Shown piece by piece: positions 41,659 through 51,200 of a stretch of 64,000 bases of DNA (within the stretch, counting starts at the first letter, position 1; each line of letters opens with the position of its first letter). The stretch comes from Paenibacillus agri (lineage in GTDB: Bacteria; Bacillota; Bacilli; Paenibacillales; Paenibacillaceae): assembly GCF_013359945.1 (NCBI RefSeq), contig NZ_JABWCS010000221.1, positions 527,973 to 591,972 of the forward strand, written 5' to 3'. The notes under the pieces are model-generated. The model was not told where the DNA came from. It did no database searches and saw nothing but the letters and a program-made list of their open reading frames with translations. The position numbers and the translations under genes were made by a program.

Positions 41659-42631
41659 TGCCATGGGCGGGGACAATGCTCCTGAATGTAACGTAGAGGG
41701 TGCATTGTCCGCGGCCGCGGAGTGGCAGGATACACAGCTCGTGCTCGTCGGAGACGAAGCCAGACTGTTACCACTGCTGAAGAATATGCCGTCTAACGTG
41801 ACGGTACGCCATGCAGGAGAGGTTATTGAGGCAGATGAAGAGCCTGTAAGAGCGGTGCGCCGTAAAAAGGACTCGTCGATGGTCGTTGCCGGACGTATGG
41901 TGCGTGAAGGAGAAGCGGACGCCATGATCTCGTCCGGTAATACAGGGGCACTCATGACCACCGGTTTGCTGATTGTTGGCCGGATGGAGGGCATCGAGCG
42001 TCCTGCATTGGCGCCGATGATTCCGACGCTGGACGATGTCGGTGTGCTTGCACTGGATCTTGGTGCCAATATGGATGCCAAGCCTCAGCATTTGGCACAG
42101 TATGCCCTGATGGGCAGCATCTACCGTAACAAGGTGCACGGTATTGCCAAGCCGCGTGTTGGTTTACTTAACGTAGGTACAGAGCCAGGGAAGGGCAATG
42201 AACTGACGAAGGAAGCCTATCCGCTATTGGAGAATGTACCGGGTATTCATTTTATCGGGAACGTTGAAGCTCGTGATGTACTGACCGGCAACTGCGACGT
42301 ACTGGTCTGTGACGGCTTTGCCGGAAATATTTTGCTGAAATCGCTGGAAGGTACAGCCGGGGCGATCTTCTCGCTTTTGAAAGAGCAATTCAGCAAGTCG
42401 CTTAAGACCAAGCTCGGCGCAGCGATGCTGATGCCTGAACTGCGGAGCCTTAAAGGCAAGATGGACTACAAGGAACATGGCGGTGCGCCGCTGCTCGGTC
42501 TTGGCGGGCTGGTCGTCAAAGGTCATGGCTCATCCGACGGCAACGCGGTCAAGAATGCGGTTCGTCAGGCGCGCATTGCCCTGCAGGCTGATCTAGTACC
42601 AAGCATATCGAAGGAAATTAGCGGGAAGTGA
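41642..42631 (+). CDS. plsX: Phosphate acyltransferase PlsX
   Basis: The protein is about 329 aa. The N-terminus VRIAIDAMGGDNAPECNVEG is diagnostic; GLLNVGTEPGKGNEL, CDGFAGNILLKSLEG and the C-terminal HGSSDGNAVKNAVRQA complete the family. PlsX converts acyl-ACP to acyl-phosphate for phospholipid synthesis by PlsY/PlsC. The start is GTG 41642, which overlaps the end of fapR and follows GAAGGGGG. Confidence 0.97.
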   Translation: MRIAIDAMGGDNAPECNVEGALSAAAEWQDTQLVLVGDEARLLPLLKNMPSNVTVRHAGEVIEADEEPVRAVRRKKDSSMVVAGRMVREGEADAMISSGNTGALMTTGLLIVGRMEGIERPALAPMIPTLDDVGVLALDLGANMDAKPQHLAQYALMGSIYRNKVHGIAKPRVGLLNVGTEPGKGNELTKEAYPLLENVPGIHFIGNVEARDVLTGNCDVLVCDGFAGNILLKSLEGTAGAIFSLLKEQFSKSLKTKLGAAMLMPELRSLKGKMDYKEHGGAPLLGLGGLVVKGHGSSDGNAVKNAVRQARIALQADLVPSISKEISGK

Positions 42632-42639
42632 GTGACAAT

Positions 42640-43629
42640 ATGAAGAATTTGCGGCCGGTTGGGATTATCGGGACAGGAAAGTATGTGCCTGAGAAGATCC
42701 TGACCAACAGTGATCTGGAAAAAATCGTGGACACCAATGATGAATGGATTGTGAGCCGGACAGGGATTCGGGAACGCCATATTGCAGCTCCACATGAAGC
42801 AACCTCCGATCTGGCGTATGAAGCTTCGCTGAAAGCGCTGGAATCCGCTGGAATGAAGGCGGAAGATCTGGATCTGATTATCGTAGCAACGATTACTCCT
42901 GATAGTGCATTTCCTTCCACAGCCTGCATCCTGCAGGATAAGCTTGGAGCGAAAGGCGCTGCGGCCTTCGATTTGTCCGCCGCCTGTTCAGGATTCGTAT
43001 ACAGTTTGGCAACTGCTGTGGGCTTTATTCAGAACGGAATGTACAATAACGCACTGATTATCGGCGCCGACACGCTTTCTCGCATTACAGATTATACTGA
43101 CCGTAATACTTGCGTGCTGTTCGGTGATGGTGCGGGTGCGGTAATTATCGGTGAAGTGCCTGAAGGCCGTGGCTTCCAGTCCTTTGATCTGGGTGCCGAA
43201 GGCTCCGGCGGCGATCTGCTCAAGCAAGAAGCAGGCGGATCCCGTCTCCCAGCCTCGCAAAGTACTGTGGAAGACAAGAAGCACTTCATCTATATGAACG
43301 GGCGTGAAGTGTTCAAGTTCGCTGTCCGCATCATGGGGACGGCTACGGAACGTGTGCTTACTAAAGCTGGTCTGGCTAAAGAAGATGTGGATCTGTTCGT
43401 ACCGCATCAGGCGAATATCCGTATCATTCAGTCGGCGATGCAGCGGCTGGATTTGCCGCCAGAGAAATGTGTGATTAATGTAGATAGATATGCCAATACC
43501 TCGGCAGCGTCGATTCCGCTGGCACTGGTTGAAGCGGCAGAAGAAGGGCGGATGAAGGAAGGCGACAAAGTGCTTATGGTCGGCTTCGGTGGAGGCCTCA
43601 CATGGGGTGCATCCGTTCTGGTATGGTAA
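42640..43629 (+). CDS. fabH: 3-oxoacyl-ACP synthase III FabH
   Basis: The protein is about 329 aa. The catalytic triad is complete: Cys in FDLSAACSGFVYS, His in FVPHQANIRI and Asn in DRYANTSAASIP. It condenses acetyl- or branched acyl-CoA with malonyl-ACP to start fatty acid synthesis; Bacillus-type enzymes prefer branched primers. ATG 42640 gives the usual N-terminus MKNLRPVGIIGTGKYVPEKI. GTG 42628, overlapping the plsX stop, is an alternative. Confidence 0.97.
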   Translation: MKNLRPVGIIGTGKYVPEKILTNSDLEKIVDTNDEWIVSRTGIRERHIAAPHEATSDLAYEASLKALESAGMKAEDLDLIIVATITPDSAFPSTACILQDKLGAKGAAAFDLSAACSGFVYSLATAVGFIQNGMYNNALIIGADTLSRITDYTDRNTCVLFGDGAGAVIIGEVPEGRGFQSFDLGAEGSGGDLLKQEAGGSRLPASQSTVEDKKHFIYMNGREVFKFAVRIMGTATERVLTKAGLAKEDVDLFVPHQANIRIIQSAMQRLDLPPEKCVINVDRYANTSAASIPLALVEAAEEGRMKEGDKVLMVGFGGGLTWGASVLVW

Positions 43630-43708
43630 TATAACGTTGAACTGAAGAAGATAAGGGTAGATCGCCGGTAGTTTGGCAGCTACCTTTTACGGGAAGGGGA
43701 TCAACATT

Positions 43709-44632
43709 ATGGGTAAAATTGCATTTGTCTTTCCCGGGCAAGGTGCGCAGGCAGTTGGCATGGGTAAAGATGTATATGATGCGCTCCCGGTCAGTCGTGC
43801 AGTATTCGACAAGGGAGACGAAGTACTCGGGTTTCCACTGAGTCAGCTGGTATTCGAAGGCCCGGACAGTGATTTGAAGCAGACGGTTAACACTCAACCT
43901 GCGCTGCTGACAGCAAGTGTGGCGTATCTTGAAGCACTGCGCGGTCTTGGCGTGAAGCCGGATTATGTGGCTGGTCACAGTCTTGGGGAATACAGCGCGC
44001 TTGTAGCCGCAGGTGTTCTTTCCTACGAAGATGCAGTTAGGCTTGTGCGTCTGCGTGGCCGCTTCATGGAAGAGGCTGTGCCAGGTGGACAAGGGGCTAT
44101 GGCCGCGGTGCTTGGCGCAGAGCGTGATGCACTGGCAGAGCTGTGCCGCAGCATTTCCGAAGGGACTGGTCTGGTAGAACTGGCGAACGTGAATTGCCCG
44201 GGACAGATCGTCGTATCAGGTTCCCAGGCTGGCGTAGAGAGTGTTGTACAACGCGTCAAGGAAGCCGGTGGCAAGCGGGCTATTCCACTTGAAGTCAGCG
44301 GACCGTTCCATTCTTCTTTAATGAAGGAAGCAGCGGATCGTCTGGCTGCTGAATTGAAGAACATTACTTTCAATGCTCCATCCGTCCCTGTCGTTGTCAA
44401 CGTCACAGCAGCACCGGTCAGTGATCCTGAAGAAATTCATGAATTGCTGGTTCGTCAGGTGTATTCGCCTGTATTGTGGCATGATAGTGTAGAGTGGATG
44501 ATTAGCGAAGGTGTAGACACTTTTGTAGAGATTGGTTCCGGCAGCGTACTAACAGGTTTGATCCGTAAAATTGACAAGAGCGTTAAGCTCGTCAACATCA
44601 ACAGCCTGGAGAGTGCGCAAACATCCTGGTAA
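43709..44632 (+). CDS. fabD: Malonyl-CoA:ACP transacylase FabD
   Basis: The protein is 307 aa. GKIAFVFPGQGAQAVGMGKD is the family start; the nucleophile Ser is in VAGHSLGEYSAL, the catalytic His in VSGPFHSSLM. It loads malonyl groups onto ACP. AAGGGG is 9 bases before ATG 43709. Third enzyme gene in the FapR operon. Confidence 0.97.
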   Translation: MGKIAFVFPGQGAQAVGMGKDVYDALPVSRAVFDKGDEVLGFPLSQLVFEGPDSDLKQTVNTQPALLTASVAYLEALRGLGVKPDYVAGHSLGEYSALVAAGVLSYEDAVRLVRLRGRFMEEAVPGGQGAMAAVLGAERDALAELCRSISEGTGLVELANVNCPGQIVVSGSQAGVESVVQRVKEAGGKRAIPLEVSGPFHSSLMKEAADRLAAELKNITFNAPSVPVVVNVTAAPVSDPEEIHELLVRQVYSPVLWHDSVEWMISEGVDTFVEIGSGSVLTGLIRKIDKSVKLVNINSLESAQTSW

Positions 44633-44693
44633 GCAAATGGCGGATCAGGTGCGATAATAGCAGGAAGCATATCGAATGAAAGGGGATAAAACT

Positions 44694-45443
44694 ATGTTCT
44701 CAGCATTACGGGGCCAGACAGCCCTCGTTACCGGCGCTTCGCGCGGCATTGGCCGCAGTATCGCGCTGGCGCTGGCGGAGCAAGGCGTGAAGGTGGCCGT
44801 AAACTTCGCCGGCAGTGAAGAAGCGGCACAGGAGACTGTGGCGCGGATTGTCGAGCTGGGCTCAGAGGGCATTGCCCTCCGGGGCAATGTCGGCAATGCT
44901 CAGCAGGCAGACCAGCTCGTGAAAGAGGTGCTGGACACTTGGGGGCGGATTGACATTCTTGTCAATAACGCTGGCATTACCCGGGATAATCTGATTATGC
45001 GTATGAAAGAGGAAGAGTTCGATCAGGTCATCGAAACGAATCTCAAAGGCGTGTTCAACTGTCTGAAGGCAGCTACACGTCCGATGATGAAACAACGTTA
45101 CGGACGGATCATTAACATCTCCTCGGTCGTGGGTGTAACAGGGAATCCTGGCCAAAGCAACTACTCGGCAGCCAAAGCAGGCATTATCGGCCTGACGAAG
45201 TCTGCGGCGCGTGAACTGTCCTCACGGGGAATTACCGTGAACTGTATCGCACCGGGCTTCATTGATACCGATATGACCCGTGAGCTGTCCGATGAAGTCC
45301 GCAGCGGACTGGTGGAAGGTATTCCACTGGCTCGCCTGGGACGGCCGGAAGACATCGCTAATGCGACAGTATTCCTGGCTTCCGAAGGGGCTGCTTACAT
45401 GACAGGCCAGACACTTCACGTGGATGGCGGTATGTACATGTAA
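44694..45443 (+). CDS. fabG: 3-oxoacyl-ACP reductase FabG
   Basis: The protein is 249 aa, a short-chain dehydrogenase with the NADPH motif TGASRGIGRSIA, NNAGIT, and the catalytic Ser (INISSVVG), Tyr and Lys (YSAAKAG). C-terminal MTGQTLHVDGGMYM is typical. It reduces 3-oxoacyl-ACP in fatty acid elongation. ATG 44694 follows AAAGGGGAT; the ATG at 44676 is too close to that site. Confidence 0.97.
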   Translation: MFSALRGQTALVTGASRGIGRSIALALAEQGVKVAVNFAGSEEAAQETVARIVELGSEGIALRGNVGNAQQADQLVKEVLDTWGRIDILVNNAGITRDNLIMRMKEEEFDQVIETNLKGVFNCLKAATRPMMKQRYGRIINISSVVGVTGNPGQSNYSAAKAGIIGLTKSAARELSSRGITVNCIAPGFIDTDMTRELSDEVRSGLVEGIPLARLGRPEDIANATVFLASEGAAYMTGQTLHVDGGMYM

Positions 45444-45565
45444 GCCCCGAAATGGGTCCAAAGCCTTGCTGGACAAGGGATTTGAGGAAGCCGGAAAGCG
45501 TTTATATCCGTCTATGGCATTTTGACTTCATATCTCGTATAATACCAAAAGAGGAGGTGAACCGG

Positions 45566-45799
45566 ATGTCCGATGTATTGGAGCGTGTAAAGCGCATTGT
45601 CATCGACCGCTTAGGTGCCGATGAAGCTGAGGTAACATTAGAAGCGTCTTTCAAAGATGATTTAGGTGCTGATTCTCTTGATGTAGTAGAATTGGTTATG
45701 GAATTGGAAGATGAATTCGATATGGAAATCTCTGATGAAGATGCAGAGAAGATTACGACCGTGGGTGAAGTTGTGAAGTACATACAATCTCATACCTAG
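45566..45799 (+). CDS. acpP: Acyl carrier protein
   Basis: A 77-aa acidic protein with the phosphopantetheine attachment site DDLGADSLDVVELVMELE (Ser in DSLD). Helices I-IV are complete. GAGGAGGTGA is 5 bases before ATG 45566. It is downstream of fabG, with a partial terminator after it. Confidence 0.98.
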   Translation: MSDVLERVKRIVIDRLGADEAEVTLEASFKDDLGADSLDVVELVMELEDEFDMEISDEDAEKITTVGEVVKYIQSHT

Positions 45800-45810
45800 A
45801 GTCATATGAT

Positions 45811-45853
45811 TGAGAGTCCCGATCCTGCTAAGGCGGGACTTCTCCTCATTTTT
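45811..45853 (+). terminator. Hairpin between acpP and fabF
   Basis: GAGAGTCCCG pairs with CGGGACTTCTC, followed by CTCATTTTTG. Being inside the operon, it may set high acpP relative to downstream genes. Confidence 0.65.
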
Positions 45854-45991
45854 GCATCGTAATGGGCTTTGCAGGTGCTTATAGAGCGCCGCTTATGGGG
45901 ATAATTACTGAACCGCAGATGGCTTGTACTGCTGCGGAAATTGCAGTTTATATAGGTTTGATCTTACAGTTAACAGATGAGGTGATTGCGT

Positions 45992-47227
45992 TTGAGTCAT
46001 AGAGTGGTTATTACCGGAATGGGCGTAGTGACGTCATTGGGCAAGGATCTGAATACGTTCTGGGACAGTCTGATGAATGGTAAATCCGGGGTTTCCTTAG
46101 TTGAAGCATTTGACGTTAGTGAATACCCGACGAGAATTGCAGCTTCTATCAAGGATTTCGATCCGGAAGAGCGCTTTGGTCGTAAAGAAGCCCGCAAGAT
46201 GGACCGTTTTGTACAGTTTGCGGTAGCAGCTGGCGAGGAAGCACTGAAGGATAGCGGCCTGAAGATTGGCGATGACATTGACGCTGAGCGTATTGGTGTA
46301 GCTGTCGGTTCAGGGATTGGCGGACTTGGAACATGGGAAGATCAGCATAACCTTCTGCTTGAGAAGGGACCTAAACGTGTCAGCCCGTTCTTCATTCCGA
46401 TGATGATCGCCAACATGGGATCTGGACAAGTATCTATCAACCTTGGCGCGAAAGGCCCGAACACAACAACAGTAACTGCTTGTGCAACGGGTAGCCATTC
46501 TATTGGGGAATCTCTGCGGCTTATCCAACGTGGGGATGCGGATGCTATGATTTGTGGCGGTGCAGAAGCGACGATTCGCCCGACAGGCATGGCCGGTTTC
46601 TGTGCAATGAGAGCGATGTCTACGCGCAACGACGAGCCGGAGAAGGCAAGCCGTCCGTTTGACACTGACCGTGACGGTTTTGTCATGGGAGAGGGCGCAG
46701 GAATCCTGATTCTTGAATCGCTGGAGCATGCACAAAAGCGCGGTGCGAAGATTTACGCGGAAGTTATTGGTTACGGCCTCAGTGGTGACGCGCATCACAT
46801 GACAGAGCCAGATCCGGACGGAGCGGCACGCTGCATGAAGATGGCCATCCGTGATGCGGGGATTAAGCCAGAGGACATTGATTACATCAATGCTCATGGT
46901 ACATCGACTCCTGTAGGGGACAAGTCCGAGACTGAAGCTGTCAAGAAGGCACTTGGAGATCATGCTTACAAGGTAGCGATCAGCTCCACCAAGTCGATGA
47001 CAGGTCACCTGCTTGGCGCGGCCGGCGGAGTGGAAGCAATCATCTGTGGGCTTTCCCTGCAGAACGGTATGATTGCACCAACCATCAACCTCGACAATCA
47101 AGACCCGGAATGCGATCTTGATTATGTACCGAATGTTCCGCGTAAAGCAGATTTGAACATTGTAATGTCGAATTCATTTGGATTCGGTGGACATAACGCA
47201 ACCGTTATTTTGAAAAAATTCAACTAG
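45992..47227 (+). CDS. fabF: 3-oxoacyl-ACP synthase II FabF
   Basis: The protein is about 411 aa. The Cys-His-His triad is complete: TVTACATGSHSIGE, NAHGTSTPVGD and SMTGHLLGAAGG. Condenses malonyl-ACP with growing acyl-ACP. The start is TTG 45992 (SHRVVITGMGVVTSLG), seven bases after GAGGTGA; TTG 45986 abuts that site. Confidence 0.97.
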   Translation: MSHRVVITGMGVVTSLGKDLNTFWDSLMNGKSGVSLVEAFDVSEYPTRIAASIKDFDPEERFGRKEARKMDRFVQFAVAAGEEALKDSGLKIGDDIDAERIGVAVGSGIGGLGTWEDQHNLLLEKGPKRVSPFFIPMMIANMGSGQVSINLGAKGPNTTTVTACATGSHSIGESLRLIQRGDADAMICGGAEATIRPTGMAGFCAMRAMSTRNDEPEKASRPFDTDRDGFVMGEGAGILILESLEHAQKRGAKIYAEVIGYGLSGDAHHMTEPDPDGAARCMKMAIRDAGIKPEDIDYINAHGTSTPVGDKSETEAVKKALGDHAYKVAISSTKSMTGHLLGAAGGVEAIICGLSLQNGMIAPTINLDNQDPECDLDYVPNVPRKADLNIVMSNSFGFGGHNATVILKKFN

Positions 47228-47242
47228 TAAGGGGACAGTGCG

Positions 47243-47947
47243 GTGAAAGGAGACCTGAAGCAGTTACAGCATCAACTTCAAATCCAATTTCACGATTCTG
47301 TGCTTCTGAAGCAGGCCTTTACCCATGCGTCATACGTGAATGAACACCGATTTAATCAGCATCAGGACAATGAACGTCTGGAGTTTCTAGGCGACGCTGT
47401 CCTGGAGCTGACAGTCTCCGAGTATCTGTATAATCTGCTGCCGGACAGGCCAGAAGGAGAGCTGACCAAGCTGCGGGCGGCAATTGTATGCGAGCCATCA
47501 CTAGTGAAGTTCGCCGAGAAACTGGGCTTTGGACGGTATGTGCTTCTGGGAAAAGGGGAAGAACTGACGGGCGGACGTACTCGCCCTGCCCTGCTTGCAG
47601 ATGTGTTCGAATCATTCGTGGGAGCGCTTTACCTGGATCAGGGGTTGGAGGCAGCACGCTCCTTCCTGGATAACCATGTATTTCCCCTTGTGGAAACGGA
47701 CGGCAAGCTTCAAATGCAGATTAGCGATTTCAAGACGGAACTGCAGGAACTGATTCAGCATCACAACATGGGTACGCTGGAGTATCGGATCATTGAAGAA
47801 CGGGGACCCGCGCATGAGCGCGAATTTGTCTCTGAGGTATACATGGCCAGCCGTTCACTTGGCCGGGGAAGCGGACGCTCCAAGAAAGAAGCGGAGCAGC
47901 AAGCAGCAGCAGCGGCGCTGTTGCGTCTCAAGGAAGATGGTGCCTGA
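47243..47947 (+). CDS. rnc: Ribonuclease III
   Basis: The protein is 234 aa. The RNase III signature NERLEFLGDAVLELTVSEYL and the second acidic cluster DVFESFVGALYLDQG hold the metal-binding residues. A C-terminal double-stranded-RNA-binding domain ends SGRSKKEAEQQAAAAALLRL. It matures rRNA and processes structured RNAs. The start is GTG 47243 after AAGGGG. The gene order rnc-smc-ftsY is conserved in Bacilli. Confidence 0.97.
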   Translation: MKGDLKQLQHQLQIQFHDSVLLKQAFTHASYVNEHRFNQHQDNERLEFLGDAVLELTVSEYLYNLLPDRPEGELTKLRAAIVCEPSLVKFAEKLGFGRYVLLGKGEELTGGRTRPALLADVFESFVGALYLDQGLEAARSFLDNHVFPLVETDGKLQMQISDFKTELQELIQHHNMGTLEYRIIEERGPAHEREFVSEVYMASRSLGRGSGRSKKEAEQQAAAAALLRLKEDGA

Positions 47948-47988
47948 TAACGCACCCGCTGTCCTGTAAAGGGACAGCCGATGAGAGA

Positions 47989-48049
47989 GAGCAGCAATGG
48001 TCTGAATGCCGGCGTAGAGGCGGAGGTCAGACCGTTGCTGCTCTTTTTT
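47989..48049 (+). terminator. Terminator after rnc
   Basis: GAGCAGCAA-GGTCTGA pairs with TCAGACC-TTGCTGCTC, then TTTTTT. It separates the lipid/rnc transcript from smc, which has its own promoter. Confidence 0.85.
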
Positions 48050-48148
48050 GAAAATATAAGAATTTATATGTTCTACGCTATAAATCATCCTTATATTTCT
48101 CGCTGAAACGGATGCCGTCCCTTAGAGGACGGCAAAAGCCGTTTCTAC
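48050..48148 (+). repeat. Dispersed double-hairpin repeat (fuller copy)
   Basis: First hairpin: AAATATAAG...ATTTAT against ATAAAT...CTTATATTT (48052-48098). Second hairpin: GAAACGG...CCGTCC against GGACGG...CCGTTTC (48104-48145). The first ~31 bases recur at 37559-37590. It resembles a small non-coding mobile repeat placed behind terminators. Confidence 0.65.
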
Positions 48149-48237
48149 TTGTGAGAATTGAAGTTTAGGTAATGTCTGAGTTCGGTCAGAAGTTATAAAG
48201 CCTTGTCATGCAAGGGGATTCTTGCAGGGCGAGGTTG

Positions 48238-48266
48238 TTTTAGGGTGCTGAACGCTATGGTATAAT
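48238..48266 (+). promoter_or_regulatory. Promoter of smc-ftsY
   Basis: TATGGTATAAT is an extended -10 (TATAAT at 48261-48266), with a weak TTTTAG -35 at 48238. It lies 24 bases before the smc start. Confidence 0.6.
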
Positions 48267-48289
48267 GGGTCAGAGGTGATTGGCGAGTC

Positions 48290-51200
48290 ATGTTTTTGAA
48301 ACGGATTGAATTAGCGGGTTTTAAATCTTTTGCCGATAAGACAGAAATGGAATTTGTACGCGGGATTACGGCTGTAGTTGGGCCTAACGGTAGCGGCAAA
48401 AGTAACATTTCTGACGGCATCCGCTGGGTGCTTGGTGAACAAAGCGCCAAGTCGCTGCGCGGCGGCAAGATGGAGGATATCATTTTTGCCGGAAGCGATG
48501 CGCGCAAAGCGGTGAATTACGGTGAAGTCTCGCTGACGCTGGACAATGAAGACCATACGCTGCCGCTTGATTTCAGCGAGGTCACAGTGACCCGGCGTGT
48601 TCACCGCAGCGGAGAAAGTGAATATTTGATCAATAAGCAGTCCTGCCGCCTGAAGGACATCACGGAATTGTTCATGGACACAGGGATCGGACGGGAAGCC
48701 TACTCTATTATTGGACAAGGCCGTATTGAGGAGATTCTCAGTACCCGTTCTGAGGACCGGCGGGGAATTTTCGAAGAAGCCTCAGGTATTGTCAAATACA
48801 AATCACGCAAGAAGGATGCTGGCCGCAAGCTGGATGAGACCGAGCAGAACTTGCTCCGTATCTACGACTTGCTTAGTGAGCTGGAGGATCAGGTGGGGCC
48901 GCTGAAGGAGCAATCCGAGAAGGCGATCCGCTATAAGGAACTGCGTGAACAGTTGAAACAGCTGGAAATCTCGGTGTATGTACATCAGATTGAAGGCATT
49001 CATACGTCCTGGCAGGAAGGTAATGCCAAGCTTGAAACGCTACGTAACGAGCAATTGGAGCTGGCGACGGTAGTCTCCGCTCATGACGCGAAGCTGGAGA
49101 GCGGGCGCTCCGCCTTACGTGCGCTAGAGGCACAGGTTGAGGAGCAGCAGGGGCAGTTACTGCGCTATAGTGAAGCCTACGAGAAAAGCGAAGGCTTGGG
49201 TGAGGTGCTCAAGGAACGTCACCGCAACTTGGAGAGCAACCGGGAACAGCTGTTACTTACGCTTGGTTCTGTAGGTGAGCGTTCAGCGGATCGCCAGCGT
49301 GAGCTGGCTGACCTGGAGCAGAAGCTGGAACAGTCCAGGTCCGCACTGGCTGAGCTGCGTGGTCAACTGAGTGATGAGGAAGCGAAGCTGGAAGGCGTTG
49401 CGGACGGTATCAGCCAAAGTAAGGAAGAGAAGCTCAAAAGCGCACTGCTGGAGCTGATGAACCTCATGGCTCAGGCTCGCAACGAAATCCGTTATGCGGA
49501 TCAGCAGAAGGAGAACCTGGAGCGGCGGATGAGCCGCAGTGATGAAGAAGGCGACAAGTGGAATGTTCGCCATGAAGAGTTGACTTCTGCCCAGAAGGGG
49601 CTGAAGGCCAAGATTACTCTTCTGGGTAAGGAGCTTGGCGAGCTGCGCAATGCCTATATTTCCGAGAGCGAGCAGCTGAGCAAACGGCAGAAGCTGATCG
49701 AGGAGACTGGAGCGGGCTTGCGCAAATGGGAGCAGAAGCGGGAAGCGCAGGTTTCCCGCCATGAGACCATGAAGGAAATGCAGGATGACTTCGATGGCTT
49801 CATGCTTGGGGTTAAAGAAGTGCTCAAAGGCGCACGTAAAGGCCAGTTGAGCGGGGTACACGGTGCCGTTGCTGAGCTGATCTCGGTTCCCGAGAACCTG
49901 GAACTGGCAGTTGAGACGGCTATGGGGGCGTCTCTACAACATGTCGTGATGGAGAATGAGGCAGTCTCCCGGCAGGCGATTGCTTTTCTAAAGCAGCGCC
50001 AGCTTGGACGGGCAACATTCCTGCCACTCGACGTTATCCGTCCACGGCAGATTACGGGCAGTGACCGTAGTCTGGTGGAAGGCGCAGAAGGCTTTGTTGG
50101 GATCGGTTCGGAGCTTGTCGGCTTCGACGACAAATATGCCAACATCGTAGGCAGTCTGCTTGGTAATGTAGTCATTGCTGAGAGTCTGGAGCAAGCGAAC
50201 CGGATTGCGGCGAAATGCCAGTATCGTTACAGGGTCGTGACCCTTGAAGGCGATGTTGTCAATGCCGGCGGTTCGATGACCGGTGGTAGCCAGCACAAGA
50301 AAAACAACAGCTTGCTGAGCCGCAAACGCCAGTTGGATCAGCTGAGCGGTGAGATAGAAGAGACGGAACGGCAAATTGCCAAGCTGAAGCAGGGCATTGA
50401 TCGGCTTCGCGAGGAGCAGGAGAAGGCCAGCGTAAAGCTGGAGGAGCTGCGTCATAGCGGAGACGAGAAGCGGCTGGAAGAACAGCGCGTGACTGGTGAT
50501 CTGAAACAGCTGGAGCAAGAGCTGCGCCATGTGCTGGAGCAGGTCGAAAGTGCCAGCGTACAGCGCAGCAGCTTTGAGAGCGAAGCCCGCAACCTGGAAG
50601 AGTCGCGTAAGCAGGCTACGGCCGAGCTGGAGCGACTGGAGAAGGAAGAGAAGGATGCTCATGAGGCCATCCGCAGCGCTGAATCCGCCCGCAAAGCGAA
50701 CGAATCCGCCAAGGAAGAGCTGCAGAGCAAGCTGACAAGTATGAAAGTCGCTGAAGGGAAGCTCGATCAGGAGATTTTCTCCTTGGAGGAACAGCTCCGC
50801 CGGATGAGACAGGACGTCGGCTCACAGGATAAAGAACTGCGTCAGAATCGGAATTTGCTGAATACGATTGAACAAGATCTTGCCGACAATGAGCTCAAAG
50901 CCGTCAAGCAGAAGGAAGATATGAACAGCTACCGGATCAAGAAGGAAGAAACGGCCAGTAAACTGGATTTTTCACGTGCTGAGCGGTCTGCGTTAACCCG
51001 CAAGCTGGAGCTGGAAGAAGGCGAGACCAAAGACCAGCGGCAGGCGCTGAAGGTTGTGGATGACAAGCTGCGTTCTACGGAAGTCGCTGTCGGTAGACTC
51101 GATGTAGAACTAGATAACATTCTGCGCAAGCTGAGTGACGACTACGAGCTGAGCTATGAACTGGCGAAGCAGCGTTATCCGGTTCCAGAAGATGTTCCTG

